DNA of 64,000 nt from Tabrizicola caldifontis. GTDB lineage: Bacteria; Pseudomonadota; Alphaproteobacteria; Rhodobacterales; Rhodobacteraceae. The translations under genes were made by a program, and so were the position numbers. Positions 16,742-25,790 of the stretch are shown here, in pieces. Position 1 is the first letter of the stretch, and each line of letters begins with the position of its first letter. The notes under the pieces were generated by a model. That model ran no database searches. It was not told the origin of the DNA and worked only from the letters and a program-made list of their open reading frames with translations. The stretch spans positions 95,719 through 159,718 of the forward strand of contig NZ_SIJH01000011.1 in assembly GCF_004762095.1 (NCBI RefSeq). The letters run 5' to 3'.

Positions 16742-17950
16742 TTAGCGGAACAGAGAGAGAAGACCCTGCGGCTGCTGGTTTGCAATCGACAGCGCCTGGG
16801 TGGCCAGCTGCTGTTGGACCTGCAGCGCCTGTAGCCTGGCCGAGGCTTCCTCCATGTCGGTATCGACCATGGCGCCGATCCCGGTCCTGAGCGAATCGGT
16901 CAGCTGCCCGACGAATTCGCTCTGGATCTCGATGCGCTTCTGTGCCGAGCCGAACGCAGCCGCGGCGTCGATCGCCGTCTGGAGCATCCCCTCGATCGCC
17001 CCGAGAGCACTTGCTGGGGCATTCACCACGTCGATGCCGTGTAGCCCGGCCAGACCGCCGGTGCCTCGGCTGGCGGAAACCGAAACATCGGCTGCCTGGT
17101 TCGTGTTGTTCGCGATTTGCAGGGCGCCGCTCGACAGGGACAGGGTGAAGTCGCTGTCGGACAGGCCATTCGCGGTCAGGGCGTTCTTGAGGCCCGCAAC
17201 CAGCGAATCTGCGGTGTCGCCCTGCTGCACAACATAGCGGCCTTCAACCGAGCCGACCCTGAGCGAAACCGAGTCACCTGCGATCAGAGCGGTCAGCGTG
17301 GCGGGATCCGCACTTGGCGCGTTCGATGCCAGGGCACCCCCACCCCCCTGGAAGGTAAAGCCGTTCAGCGTGACCGGAGTTCCGGTCACCACGCTTGTGG
17401 CCGACAGCGTTCCAAGACCGCCGCCTGTCAGCGCGCTGCCCGCCGTGGTAGACAGATTCTGTGCCGTCACTTCGATATTGGCCGATGTCACGCCTGACTG
17501 CGACCGGTCGAGCGAGGAAAGCACATTGACCGTGGACTTGGATCCGTCCACCAGGTTCAGCCCGTTGAACTGCGCCGCGCCGACGACGGATTCGATCTGC
17601 TTGGTCAGCGCCTTGATGTCGGTGTCGATCTTGCCGCGGTCGACGTTCTCGGCCTGGGCGGCGACGATCTTGCCTTTCATCTCGGTCAGCAGCTTGGTCA
17701 CCGATTCCGCTGCCGACCGGGCGACGGTCAGCGTCGCATTCCCTACGGCGAGGCTGTCGGAGATGCCCTTGAAGCCCTGGACATCAGATTCCATCACCTT
17801 CGAGATTGCCCAGACTGCGGCATTGTCCTTGGCGGTAGCCACGCTCTTGCCGATGGAAATATCGGCCTGCGTCTTGTTGAGGTTGGCGTTAATGCCCTTC
17901 ATCGTCTGGAGGGCAACCATTGCACTGGTATTGGTCAGAAGCGACGACAT
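16742..17950 (-). CDS. fliC: Flagellin
   Basis: The ATG at 17948-17950 is preceded by AAGGA at good spacing, so the in-frame GTG five codons upstream is rejected. The protein has 402 residues with conserved D0/D1 ends: N-terminal MSSLLTNTSAMVALQTMKGI and C-terminal QQLATQALSIANQQPQGLLS. The central D2/D3 region (about 160-330) is variable and Ala/Gly/Ser-rich. It forms the filament. Only one flagellin gene is seen here. A CtrA-like element lies about 150 bases upstream. Confidence 0.95.
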   Translation of the reverse strand: MSSLLTNTSAMVALQTMKGINANLNKTQADISIGKSVATAKDNAAVWAISKVMESDVQGFKGISDSLAVGNATLTVARSAAESVTKLLTEMKGKIVAAQAENVDRGKIDTDIKALTKQIESVVGAAQFNGLNLVDGSKSTVNVLSSLDRSQSGVTSANIEVTAQNLSTTAGSALTGGGLGTLSATSVVTGTPVTLNGFTFQGGGGALASNAPSADPATLTALIAGDSVSLRVGSVEGRYVVQQGDTADSLVAGLKNALTANGLSDSDFTLSLSSGALQIANNTNQAADVSVSASRGTGGLAGLHGIDVVNAPASALGAIEGMLQTAIDAAAAFGSAQKRIEIQSEFVGQLTDSLRTGIGAMVDTDMEEASARLQALQVQQQLATQALSIANQQPQGLLSLFR

Positions 17951-18098
17951 TTCTGTTTCCTTCACGAATGGCCGCAGGTTTCACGGCCGCGAATGCCACG
18001 TCTGAATGTGGCGGGACGGGCCTTCTGTCCGATGCCGCCGGCTGGGCCGGAAGCGCCGCCCCGTCATGAGGCGCGAGGACAGTGAAGCGTCCAAGGTT

Positions 18099-18114
18099 CT
18101 AACCAATCCCTAAC
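18099..18114 (-). promoter_or_regulatory. CtrA-like site upstream of flagellin
   Basis: On the minus strand the sequence reads GTTAGGGATTGGTTAG. This is two TTAG half-sites separated by seven bases, close to the CtrA consensus TTAA-N7-TTAA. It lies about 150 bases before the flagellin start. CtrA control of flagellar genes is established in alphaproteobacteria; this particular site is a prediction. Confidence 0.4.
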
Positions 18115-18148
18115 TCCGCCGCGTGAAGTGCCGGGCATTCTAGAAAAA

Positions 18149-18463
18149 TCAGAACCGTCCCAGGGCCGAGGACGTGCCGTCGCCGACCTCGGCCCGCCGG
18201 CCGCGCGAATCATAGGTGGTCAGCGTCGGGCTGGTGGTGATTTCGGTCAGCCTGCCCAGCGCGGCCTTCACACCGCGCGCGGCGGCTTCAAGCAGGCGGG
18301 CATTTCGCTCGGCCTTCTGCTGCAGGCGCTCTGCGGTCGCCTTGTCGGGTAACGAAAGCGTCTGGGCCTGTGCCTCGATGCCGGTTCCTATCCGTTCAAG
18401 CGCGGCCAGGTCGCCTGCAAGAAGTGCATCCCGGGCCTCGTCCAGAAGGTCTTCAATCGCCAT
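18149..18463 (-). CDS. FlgN-like flagellar protein
   Basis: The protein has 104 residues, soluble and helical (ARDALLAGDLAALERIG, then DKATAERLQQKAERNARLLE), with a polar tail. This pattern fits FlgN-type chaperones for the hook-filament junction proteins FlgK and FlgL, which are encoded elsewhere. The assignment rests on helical pattern and position. It overlaps the rod-binding gene by 11 bases. Confidence 0.7.
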   Translation of the reverse strand: MAIEDLLDEARDALLAGDLAALERIGTGIEAQAQTLSLPDKATAERLQQKAERNARLLEAAARGVKAALGRLTEITTSPTLTTYDSRGRRAEVGDGTSSALGRF

Positions 18464-18737
18464 CGCCGGTTCCTTTCGCCACCATTGCCTCGAAGATCGT
18501 CCGGGCCAGCCCTATTCCCCCTGCGCTTGCCATCAGCCGCGCCTGTTCGTGCCGCAGGAACGAGGCGAACTGTGCCTCTCCGGAACCGCCGGAGAAGGAA
18601 CCTGCTGCGCCGCCCAGGCCGGCATGGGCCAGCATCGCGGCCAGAAAGACGGTCTCGAGTTCCTGTGCCTTAGCGAATGCGCGGTCGTAGCGGCCAGTTG
18701 ATGCCAAGGCCGGGGTCGGGACGGAGTTCGTGTGCAT
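18453..18737 (-). CDS. Rod-binding protein (FlgJ N-terminal type)
   Basis: The ATG at 18735-18737 is chosen because GAGAG lies upstream; another ATG five codons earlier lacks a ribosome site. The 94-residue product matches the rod-binding domain of FlgJ: KAQELETVFLAAMLAHAGLG and SFLRHEQARLMASAGGIGLA. It has no muramidase domain. That activity is probably supplied by the transglycosylase at 4060-4716. It is divergent from fliK. Confidence 0.85.
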   Translation of the reverse strand: MHTNSVPTPALASTGRYDRAFAKAQELETVFLAAMLAHAGLGGAAGSFSGGSGEAQFASFLRHEQARLMASAGGIGLARTIFEAMVAKGTGDGD

Positions 18738-18785
18738 GAACGGCTCTCTCATCGGTCGGAATTTACGCGACAATCTGCGACGGCA

Positions 18786-18800
18786 GTAAAGAATGGGTAA
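18786..18800. promoter_or_regulatory. CtrA-like site between rod-binding gene and fliK
   Basis: The sequence is GTAAAGAATGGGTAA. On the minus strand this is TTAC-N7-TTAC, matching the spacing of CtrA sites. It sits in the 110-base gap between two divergent flagellar genes and could serve both. The prediction is from the motif alone. Confidence 0.35.
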
Positions 18801-18847
18801 CCTCCCTGGCAGATAAGCGATTGCAGCGTGGCCGAAGGTGTCCCGAA

Positions 18848-20413
18848 ATGCAGTCCACCCGCCCTGTGCAGACTTGTCCGCTCCCTTCCCTCGTCGCACG
18901 CTTTCGGGCAGAGGGGGCGGGCGGACTCGCCCCGGAATTCGCGGATCTGCTGGGCGCTCCTGCGGGGGTGAGGGATGCCCCGGATTCAGACGGTGCACCC
19001 TGCGATTGGAATGCGCCACTGCCGCAGGAAACCGTGCTGTTTCTCTTGCCGGGAACGGCAGGGACGCGCGCACCGGAATTTGCGTCAGACGTCGGTGCAG
19101 ATCCGCAGGGGCAGGCCATCGGCAGCGAGACATCGGCACCCGAAGCCTTAGACCCCTGCACGTGGGAAACCGCAGATGCGGCAATCGACCGCCCGGTTGA
19201 CAGTCCGGGTCTTTTCGTCAGAGGCTTGCCGCATTCCGATGATATGGCGCCGAACGATGACGGCCGGAACTGCACTGGTGCGGCAGGGGTGCCGGATGTC
19301 CCCGCACAGGACGGATCCTCCTTTCCTGCACGGAATGCAACAAGCGCCGCCAAGCCCGGGGAAGTGGTCCGTGATCAGGCGTCAGAGGCTTCGGTTTCCG
19401 GCCTTGTCCCTGCCCGGAATCCGGCGGTCGTCGATGCGTCGCCGGGAAATGGGCCGGCGTCTGCACCGGCGGCTTCCCCGACCCCGCCGTGCCTGTCTGG
19501 CCGGAACCGGCCGGCGGGCGGCCTTGTCGCCCCCCCTCTGGCCCCGGCACCACAGCTTTCTTGCGACCACGGTGCAGCCGGTTCCAGAGGGCCGACCGCA
19601 GGTCATGCCATCCCGATCACGGTCGGCCATGCCGGGGCAGAGACCGCTTTGCCGTGGCATGGGCTGCAGCAGGCTGCGGAAGGGGATTTGGACGGCCTGA
19701 CCTTTGTCGCAGGCAGCCCAGGTCGGGCAGCCGCTGCCGGCCTTGCACCCGTGATTGTGCCCGACCATCCGGAAAAGCAATGTCCGACAGACAGCACTGC
19801 GGGCGCGGATCTGCTGGCGGCCGAGCAAGCGTTCCGCAGGCCAGTGCCAGCGTCGGTCCTGGCGCCGATGGCCGGGCCTTCTGGCGGGCTGCTGCCGGAT
19901 CCCGCCGCGCTGCCGCTGCTTGCCCACACATTACCGCACGCATCGACCGGGGCGATGGCGCATGCGCCAGCCTTGCCGAATATCGGCGCAAGCATTGGCC
20001 AGCTTGCCTTGGCGATCGTCGACCCCGGCCGGCATGCGAAGGACAAGGTCACCGAAATCCGTCTGTCGCCTGATGAACTCGGCAGTGTCCGCGTGACCCT
20101 GCAGACGGATGCCGCAGATCCCGATCGGATCGCCGTGATGCTGAGCTTTGATCGCCCCGATACGCTCGACCTGTTCCGGCGCCATGCAGAGCAACTGACC
20201 GAAGCCTTGCGTTTGGCCGGCTTTCCTCGGGCAGAGATCGGCTTTGGTCAGCACGGTGCGGATCAGTGGCAATCCGGCACCCCCGGATCAGGACGGGAGG
20301 AGCCCCGGCGCTATGGGGGCGCACCGGATGCCATGCCCGCGGATGCGGCCGTGAAGCCTGGAGTTTTGCGGCAATCTGCAACCCCCGCATCTTCGCTGGA
20401 TCTTCGATTGTGA
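18848..20413 (+). CDS. fliK: Flagellar hook-length control protein FliK
   Basis: The ATG at 18848 follows GAAGGTG. The protein has 521 residues, mostly Pro/Ala/Gly-rich and low in complexity, as expected for a molecular ruler. The conserved C-terminal domain (about residues 395-480) has LSPDELGSVRVTLQ and LFRRHAEQLTEALRLAGF. FliK measures hook length and triggers the FlhB substrate switch. It is followed eight bases later by flgD. Confidence 0.9.
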   Translation: MQSTRPVQTCPLPSLVARFRAEGAGGLAPEFADLLGAPAGVRDAPDSDGAPCDWNAPLPQETVLFLLPGTAGTRAPEFASDVGADPQGQAIGSETSAPEALDPCTWETADAAIDRPVDSPGLFVRGLPHSDDMAPNDDGRNCTGAAGVPDVPAQDGSSFPARNATSAAKPGEVVRDQASEASVSGLVPARNPAVVDASPGNGPASAPAASPTPPCLSGRNRPAGGLVAPPLAPAPQLSCDHGAAGSRGPTAGHAIPITVGHAGAETALPWHGLQQAAEGDLDGLTFVAGSPGRAAAAGLAPVIVPDHPEKQCPTDSTAGADLLAAEQAFRRPVPASVLAPMAGPSGGLLPDPAALPLLAHTLPHASTGAMAHAPALPNIGASIGQLALAIVDPGRHAKDKVTEIRLSPDELGSVRVTLQTDAADPDRIAVMLSFDRPDTLDLFRRHAEQLTEALRLAGFPRAEIGFGQHGADQWQSGTPGSGREEPRRYGGAPDAMPADAAVKPGVLRQSATPASSLDLRL

Positions 20414-20421
20414 GGACTGCC

Positions 20422-21084
20422 ATGACTGTCGCAACCGTAATGCCCTCGTCCGGTGCCACCGCTTCCGGCAACAAACCGGGCCAGGCCTCCGGGATCGCGT
20501 CCGATTTCAACACTTTCCTTCGGATGCTCACGGTGCAGATGCAGAACCAGGATCCGCTGAACCCGATCGATTCTGCGGATTATGCGGTGCAACTGGCCAC
20601 CTTCTCGGGGGTCGAACAGCAGGTGCGCACGAATCAGCTTCTGTCCGAGATGACGACGCGGTTCCAGCAGATCGGCATGGCCGAAATGGCCAGCTGGGTC
20701 GGGAAAGAGGCGCGTACGGATGCGATGGTGCGCTTCGATGGTCGCCCGGTGACCCTGTCGCCCAACCCGGCGCAGGGGGCGACCCGGGCGGTTCTCGAGG
20801 TGCGGGATGCGCAAGGCCGTCTGGTCGCACGCGAGGAAATTCCCGTCACTGCAGAACCATACGCCTGGTTGGGTGCCGATGCGGCCGGCAATCCGCTGCC
20901 GCCCGGGGCTTACTCTCTCAAGCTGGAAAGTCTGCGCGGAGAGGAAGTCATCTTCACCGGCCCGATGGAGCATTATGCGCGTGTGGTCGAGGTGCGCGGC
21001 ACGCCTGCAGGGACCAGCCTTGTCCTTGCAGGTGGCAGCGAAGTGTCTGCCAACCGCGTCACGGCCCTGCGCGAGGCACGCTGA
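20422..21084 (+). CDS. flgD: Hook assembly scaffold FlgD
   Basis: The protein has 220 residues. The N-terminal FlgD signature is FNTFLRMLTVQMQNQDPLNP, followed by YAVQLATFSGVEQQVRTNQL. The middle has the FlgD Ig-like region (VLEVRDAQGRLVAREEIP, PPGAYSLKLE). FlgD caps the growing hook. In-frame upstream extension would overlap fliK heavily and is rejected. It converges on ubiB, marking the edge of the flagellar locus. Confidence 0.94.
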   Translation: MTVATVMPSSGATASGNKPGQASGIASDFNTFLRMLTVQMQNQDPLNPIDSADYAVQLATFSGVEQQVRTNQLLSEMTTRFQQIGMAEMASWVGKEARTDAMVRFDGRPVTLSPNPAQGATRAVLEVRDAQGRLVAREEIPVTAEPYAWLGADAAGNPLPPGAYSLKLESLRGEEVIFTGPMEHYARVVEVRGTPAGTSLVLAGGSEVSANRVTALREAR

Positions 21085-21093
21085 TGCCTCCGG

Positions 21094-22626
21094 TCAGAAG
21101 AGGCGATCCACCAGCACCCCGGCTGCGAAGGCCGCCAGTATCACCAGTAGCCAAAGCCCGACCTTCATGCGGGGGCCGGGTCGCGCAGGAGGTGTGGCCG
21201 GGTTTCCGGCGCGGATGAGCTGGGCCTCGACAAGACCCGGAAGTTTCGGCCCGAAACGCGCGAGAACCCGGGCGGTCTTTGCCAGATCGCGCAGAACCGC
21301 CTTTGGTCCGACGTTCTCGCGGATGTAGCGTTCGACGATCGGGCTGGCCACTTCCCAGATGTTGATGTGCGGATCCAGGGACCGCGCCACGCCTTCGACC
21401 ACGACCATCGTCCGTTGCAGAAGGATCAGCTCGGTCCGCGTTTCCATCCCGAAGCGTTCGGTGACCTCGAACAGGTAGGCGAGGAGCCGCGCCATCGAGA
21501 TGCGGCTGGCATCCATGCCGAAGATCGGCTCGCCCACCGCCCGCAGCGCGCGGGCAAATTCGTCGATGTCGCGGTCGGGGGGGACGTAACCCGCCTCGAA
21601 ATGCACCTCGGCCACGCGGCGGTAATCCTTGCGGATGAAGCCCATCAGGATCTCGGCATAGACCCGGCGGGTGTATTCGTCGATCCGGCCCATGATGCCG
21701 AAGTCATAGGCGATGATGTCGCCGTTCGCGGCCACCTTCAGGTTGCCCTGGTGCATGTCGGCATGGAAGAAGCCGTCGCGCAGCGCGTGGTTCAGGAACA
21801 GCTGCAACACGCGGGCGCCCAGCACCCGGCGGTCGTGTCCGGCGGCCTCGATCGCCTCGACATCGTTCAGCCCGATCCCTTCCGCCCAGCCCAGCGTCAT
21901 CACGTTGCGCGACGACAGGAACCAGTGCGGCTTCGGCACCTGGAAGCCTTCGTCCTGTGCCGTGTTCGAGGCGAACTCGGCGGCCGAGGAGCTTTCCAGC
22001 CGCAGGTCCAGCTCTCCCATCACCACGCCTTCGAAATGGGCGATCACGTCCACGGGGCGCAGGCGGCGGCTGAAGGGGGCAAGGCGCTCGATCCAGCGGG
22101 CGGCGAGGTAGAAGGCGTCGATGTCCTTGCGGAAGGCGCGTTCGATCCCGGGGCGGAGCACCTTGATGGCGACCTCCTCGCCGGTATCGGCCAGCCGCGC
22201 CCGGTGGACCTGGGCGATCGAGGCGGCGGCGACGGGTTCGGAGAAGTCGGAGAACAGGTCGGAGACCGGCACCTCGAGTTCCGCCTCGATCATGTTCCTG
22301 GCGGTTTCGGTCGGGAAGGGCGGCAGCTTGTCCTGAAGATACTTGAGTTGGTCGGCCAGTTCCTCGCCCACGATGTCGGGGCGCGTGGACAGGACCTGGC
22401 CGAACTTGATGTAGGCCGGCCCCAGCGCGGTCAGCGCCCGGGTGGCGGGGGGCAGCGCGGGGTCGCCCTTCAGACCCAGCCACTTGAACGGCCAGCCCAG
22501 CATCCGTGCGGCAAAGCGGAGCCGGGGGGGCGCGCGAAAGGCCTCCAGCACCACGTCCATGGCGCCGGTGCGTTCCAGCGTGGCGCCGGTGCGGATCAGG
22601 CGGACGATGTTGTGCGGGCCCTTCAT
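21094..22626 (-). CDS. ubiB: Ubiquinone biosynthesis kinase-like protein UbiB
   Basis: The protein has 510 residues of the ADCK/UbiB family. Key motifs are the KxGQ segment KFGQVLSTRPDIV, the lysine-containing VAIKVLRPGIERAF, the catalytic-loop equivalent HADMHQGNLKV and the metal-binding AYDFGIMGR. A C-terminal membrane helix (VGLWLLVILAAFAAGVLVD) anchors it. UbiB is an atypical ATPase needed for ubiquinone synthesis. It is downstream of ubiE on the same strand, with 97 bases between containing a hairpin. Confidence 0.96.
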   Translation of the reverse strand: MKGPHNIVRLIRTGATLERTGAMDVVLEAFRAPPRLRFAARMLGWPFKWLGLKGDPALPPATRALTALGPAYIKFGQVLSTRPDIVGEELADQLKYLQDKLPPFPTETARNMIEAELEVPVSDLFSDFSEPVAAASIAQVHRARLADTGEEVAIKVLRPGIERAFRKDIDAFYLAARWIERLAPFSRRLRPVDVIAHFEGVVMGELDLRLESSSAAEFASNTAQDEGFQVPKPHWFLSSRNVMTLGWAEGIGLNDVEAIEAAGHDRRVLGARVLQLFLNHALRDGFFHADMHQGNLKVAANGDIIAYDFGIMGRIDEYTRRVYAEILMGFIRKDYRRVAEVHFEAGYVPPDRDIDEFARALRAVGEPIFGMDASRISMARLLAYLFEVTERFGMETRTELILLQRTMVVVEGVARSLDPHINIWEVASPIVERYIRENVGPKAVLRDLAKTARVLARFGPKLPGLVEAQLIRAGNPATPPARPGPRMKVGLWLLVILAAFAAGVLVDRLF

Positions 22627-22644
22627 GCGGCGCGCTCCGGGCGG

Positions 22645-22692
22645 CTCTTCGCATCCCTTCGGTCGCTCATCGCGGGGCGCGACCGCGAAGAG
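22645..22692. repeat. Composite inverted repeat between ubiE and ubiB
   Basis: CTCTTCGC (22645-22652) pairs with GCGAAGAG (22685-22692). Immediately inside, GGTCGC (22661-22666) pairs with GCGACC (22679-22684). An eight-base bulge (22653-22660) and a twelve-base loop complete the fold. There is no U run. It may be an RNA processing or stability element, or a copy of a dispersed palindromic repeat. Confidence 0.45.
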
Positions 22693-22723
22693 GGACCGAA
22701 CGGGGCCGATGAGCGGCAGGTCC

Positions 22724-23470
22724 TCACAGCTTCCACCCGGAATGGAGGGCCGCGATGCCCATGGTCAGGTTGCGGTATTTCACCTGCTCGAACCCGGCGG
22801 CGCGGATCATCGCGGCGAAGCTTTCCTGATCGGGGAACCTGCGGATGGATTCGACGAGATACTGGTAGCTGGCGCGGTCGCCCGCGATGACCTGGCCCAT
22901 GACCGGGATGATGTTGAAGGAATAGAGGTCATAGACCTTCTGCATCAGGTCGTTGGGGATCTGGCTGAATTCCAGCACCATCAGCCGCCCGCCCGGTTTC
23001 AGCACGCGGAAGGCTTCGGACAGCGCGTCGGGGATGCGGGTCACGTTCCGGATTCCGAAGGAGATCGTGTAAACGTCGAAGCTGTTGTTCGGGAAGGGCA
23101 ACGCCATGGCGTCGCCCACGACCCAGTCGAGGCTGTGCGCCAGGCTTTCCGCCTCGGCGCGCTTGCGGCCCTCGATCAGCATCGGCTCGGTCATGTCGCA
23201 GACGACGGCCTGCGCGCCGGGGGCGCGTTTCAGGAAGCGGAAGGCCACGTCGCCGGTGCCGCCCGCCACGTCCAGAAGCCGCTGGCCGGGACGCGGGGCC
23301 AGCCAGTCCATCATTGCGTCCTTCCAAAGCCGGTGGATGCCCAGGGACATCGCATCGTTCATGATGTCGTATTTCGAGGCCACGCGCGAAAAGACGCCAT
23401 GCACCATCCCGGCCTTTTCGGCCTCGGGCACGTCCTGAAAGCCGAAATGGGTTGTCTTTTCTTCGCTCAT
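22724..23470 (-). CDS. ubiE: Ubiquinone/menaquinone C-methyltransferase UbiE
   Basis: The ATG at 23468-23470 gives [19 protein letters not shown], the usual alphaproteobacterial UbiE N terminus, for a protein of 248 residues. The SAM-binding motif is [15 protein letters not shown]. The later motifs [17 protein letters not shown] and [11 protein letters not shown] are typical. It methylates the quinone ring. It is divergent from mutM with about 80 bases between starts. Confidence 0.96.
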   Translation of the reverse strand: MSEEKTTHFGFQDVPEAEKAGMVHGVFSRVASKYDIMNDAMSLGIHRLWKDAMMDWLAPRPGQRLLDVAGGTGDVAFRFLKRAPGAQAVVCDMTEPMLIEGRKRAEAESLAHSLDWVVGDAMALPFPNNSFDVYTISFGIRNVTRIPDALSEAFRVLKPGGRLMVLEFSQIPNDLMQKVYDLYSFNIIPVMGQVIAGDRASYQYLVESIRRFPDQESFAAMIRAAGFEQVKYRNLTMGIAALHSGWKL

Positions 23471-23553
23471 CGGTCTTGCGATCCTTCGCCCTGACGCCTC
23501 CTTATAGTCCGCCACCCCGCGCCTGCAATGCGCCCATCTGTCAGGGACCGCCG

Positions 23554-24405
23554 ATGCCTGAACTGCCCGAAGTCGAAACCGTGCGCCGCGGCCTGATGCC
23601 GGTGATGGAAGGCGCGATGATCGCCCGGACCGAGGTCAACCGCCCTGACCTGCGATGGCCCCTGCCCGAACGGATGGCCGAGCGGCTGACGGGGCAGCGG
23701 GTGAAGGCACTGCGGCGGCGGTCGAAATACCTTTTGGCCGATCTTGATTCGGGCGAGACGCTCCTGGTGCATCTGGGCATGTCCGGGCGGATGCTCGTCT
23801 CGGGCGCGCGGGTCGGCGCCTTCCACCGCGACCACCCCGCACCGCAGAAGCACGACCATGTGGTGCTCCACCTGGAGGGTGGCGCAAGGGTGACGTTCAA
23901 CGATGCCCGCCGCTTCGGCGCCATGGACCTGACACCCACCGACCGCGCTGGTGACCACCCCTTGCTGGCGGGGCTGGGGCCGGAACCCTTTGGCAATGAT
24001 TTCAACGAAGCCTACCTTGCGGACCGTCTGAAGAACCGGAAGACCCCGATCAAAGCCGCACTTCTGGATCAAAGGATCGTGGCCGGTTTGGGCAACATCT
24101 ATGTTGCCGAGACGCTTTACCGCGCCCGGATCAGCCCCTTGCGACTGGCCGGTGATCTTGCACAATCGCAGGTTCACGACCTGGTGCCGGCCATTCGGGA
24201 CGTTCTGGCCGAAGCGATCGAGGCGGGAGGGTCGAGCCTGCGGGATTTCCGGCATGCCAATGGCGAGCTTGGCTATTTTGCCAAGCATTTTCAGGTATAT
24301 GGTCGGGAAGGCGAACCCTGCGAAACCCCCGGCTGCGCCGGCACGGTCGTCCGTACGGTCCAGTCGGGGCGATCATCCTTCTGGTGTCCCTACTGCCAGA
24401 GGTGA
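23554..24405 (+). CDS. mutM: Formamidopyrimidine-DNA glycosylase MutM
   Basis: The start ATG at 23554 gives [14 protein letters not shown], in which Pro2 (after Met removal) is the catalytic nucleophile and Glu3 is essential. The protein has 283 residues. The C-terminal zinc finger is present: CETPGCAG and, after a spacer, FWCPYCQR. The helix-two-turn-helix region contains [13 protein letters not shown]. It removes 8-oxoguanine, complementing the mutY gene at 42398-43438. Confidence 0.97.
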   Translation: MPELPEVETVRRGLMPVMEGAMIARTEVNRPDLRWPLPERMAERLTGQRVKALRRRSKYLLADLDSGETLLVHLGMSGRMLVSGARVGAFHRDHPAPQKHDHVVLHLEGGARVTFNDARRFGAMDLTPTDRAGDHPLLAGLGPEPFGNDFNEAYLADRLKNRKTPIKAALLDQRIVAGLGNIYVAETLYRARISPLRLAGDLAQSQVHDLVPAIRDVLAEAIEAGGSSLRDFRHANGELGYFAKHFQVYGREGEPCETPGCAGTVVRTVQSGRSSFWCPYCQR

Positions 24406-24462
24406 CTTGCCATCGCCCCGTTTGGTGCTAGGAGTCAGCCGACCGCCAGAAGGAGGGCCGCA

Positions 24463-25239
24463 ATGGCCTATGAGACCCTGATCGTCGAGGTCGAGGACAA
24501 TGTGTCCCTGATCCGCCTGAACCGCCCTGACGCCATGAACGCCCTGAATTCCACGCTGATGCGTGAACTTGCGGCGGCCGTGACGGCGGCGGAAACGAAT
24601 GATCGCGTGCGTTGCATCGTGATCACCGGCTCGGAAAAGGCGTTCGCCGCCGGGGCCGACGTCAAGGAGATGGCCGAGAAGGGGTTCATAGATGTATTCT
24701 TCGATGACCTCTTCGGCCCCGAGGCAGCCACCATCGCCCGCGCCCGCAAGCCGATCATCGCGGCGGTGGCGGGCTATTGCCTGGGCGGCGGCTGCGAGCT
24801 GGCCATGCTGGCCGATTTCATCATCGCCGCAGACACGGCCAAGTTCGGGCAACCGGAAATCAACCTGGGCATCGTGGCAGGCATGGGCGGCACCCAGCGG
24901 CTGACGCGGGCCGTCGGCAAGTCGAAGTCGATGGACATGCATCTTACCGGGCGCTTCATGGACGCTGCCGAAGCGGAACGTTGCGGGCTGGTCAGCCGGG
25001 TCGTGCCCTGCAAGTCGCTGCTGGAAGAAACCATGAAGGCCGCGCAGAAGATCGTCGAGAAATCGGCGGTGACGGCGATGGTCGTAAAGGAATGCGTGAA
25101 CCGGGCACAGGAAACCAGCCTGTCCGAAGGGCTGCTGTTCGAACGGCGCATGTTCCACGCCATGTTCGCGACCGAAGACCAGAAGGAAGGCATGGCCGCC
25201 TTCCTTGAGAAACGCCAGCCGCAGTTCCGCGACCGATAG
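24463..25239 (+). CDS. Enoyl-CoA hydratase
   Basis: The protein has 258 residues of the crotonase family. The oxyanion-hole segments are [13 protein letters not shown] and [17 protein letters not shown]. Both catalytic glutamates appear in place, in GGCELAM and [18 protein letters not shown]. It hydrates short-chain 2-enoyl-CoA, probably in beta-oxidation. A good ribosome site (AGGAGG) precedes the ATG. The adjacency to mutM and rpsT is common in Rhodobacterales. Confidence 0.94.
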   Translation: MAYETLIVEVEDNVSLIRLNRPDAMNALNSTLMRELAAAVTAAETNDRVRCIVITGSEKAFAAGADVKEMAEKGFIDVFFDDLFGPEAATIARARKPIIAAVAGYCLGGGCELAMLADFIIAADTAKFGQPEINLGIVAGMGGTQRLTRAVGKSKSMDMHLTGRFMDAAEAERCGLVSRVVPCKSLLEETMKAAQKIVEKSAVTAMVVKECVNRAQETSLSEGLLFERRMFHAMFATEDQKEGMAAFLEKRQPQFRDR

Positions 25240-25463
25240 GGCGGCCTTTCCAGCTGGTGGCACCGTGCCGTCGAAGCCAGCCGCGCAGCCTTGCAAGGCT
25301 ATCCGCGATCCTGCGCTTGGGGGCTTTCCTTTTCGGTCGCGCTGCACTAATGGACGACGTACATGCGCGTGGGCCCGCTTAGGCAAGAATCATTCCCGAT
25401 CCTTCGGTCGGGGCCTTGTGGTCTTTCGTGCAATCTGAAACGCAAAGATCCCGAGGTAGCCAG

Positions 25464-25733
25464 ATGGCCAATACCGAACAGTCCAAGAAACGCGCCCGTC
25501 AGGCGCAGGCGCGCTATGCCGTGAACAAGGCGCGCCGCTCTCGCATCCGCACTTTCCTGCGCAAGGTGGAAGAGGCGATCGCTTCGGGCGATGCTGCCGC
25601 AGCCGAGGCTGCGCTTAAGGCTGCGCAGCCAGAGCTGGCACGCGGTGTGACCAAGGGCGTACTGCACAAGAACACCGCCGCGCGCAAGATGTCGCGCCTG
25701 TCCTCGCGTGTGAAAGCCGTCGCCAAGGTCTGA
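25464..25733 (+). CDS. rpsT: 30S ribosomal protein S20
   Basis: The ATG at 25464 gives [19 protein letters not shown], the typical S20 opening, in an 89-residue basic, helical protein with [20 protein letters not shown] near the end. Extension to an upstream ATG adds a non-conserved stretch and is rejected. A strong hairpin terminator follows 21 bases after the stop. Confidence 0.97.
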   Translation: MANTEQSKKRARQAQARYAVNKARRSRIRTFLRKVEEAIASGDAAAAEAALKAAQPELARGVTKGVLHKNTAARKMSRLSSRVKAVAKV

Positions 25734-25754
25734 TCGCAGCTTCCGTCCGGTCTG

Positions 25755-25790
25755 GAAGGGCGCCCCCGGAAGGGTGGCGCCCTTCGGCAT
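25755..25790 (+). terminator. rpsT terminator hairpin
   Basis: GAAGGGCGCC (25755-25764) pairs perfectly with GGCGCCCTTC (25776-25785) across an eleven-base loop, then GGCATTT follows. The U run is short, but the stem is strong and the position just after rpsT fits a rho-independent terminator. Confidence 0.7.

Noticed and set aside
21367..22890. Long open frame antisense to ubiB
   Set aside because: Composition is His/Gly/Asp-rich with no motif; it is a mirror of ubiB codon bias.
25289..25302. Palindrome AGCCTTGCAAGGCT after the enoyl-CoA hydratase gene
   Set aside because: It has no loop and no U run; too short to call a terminator.
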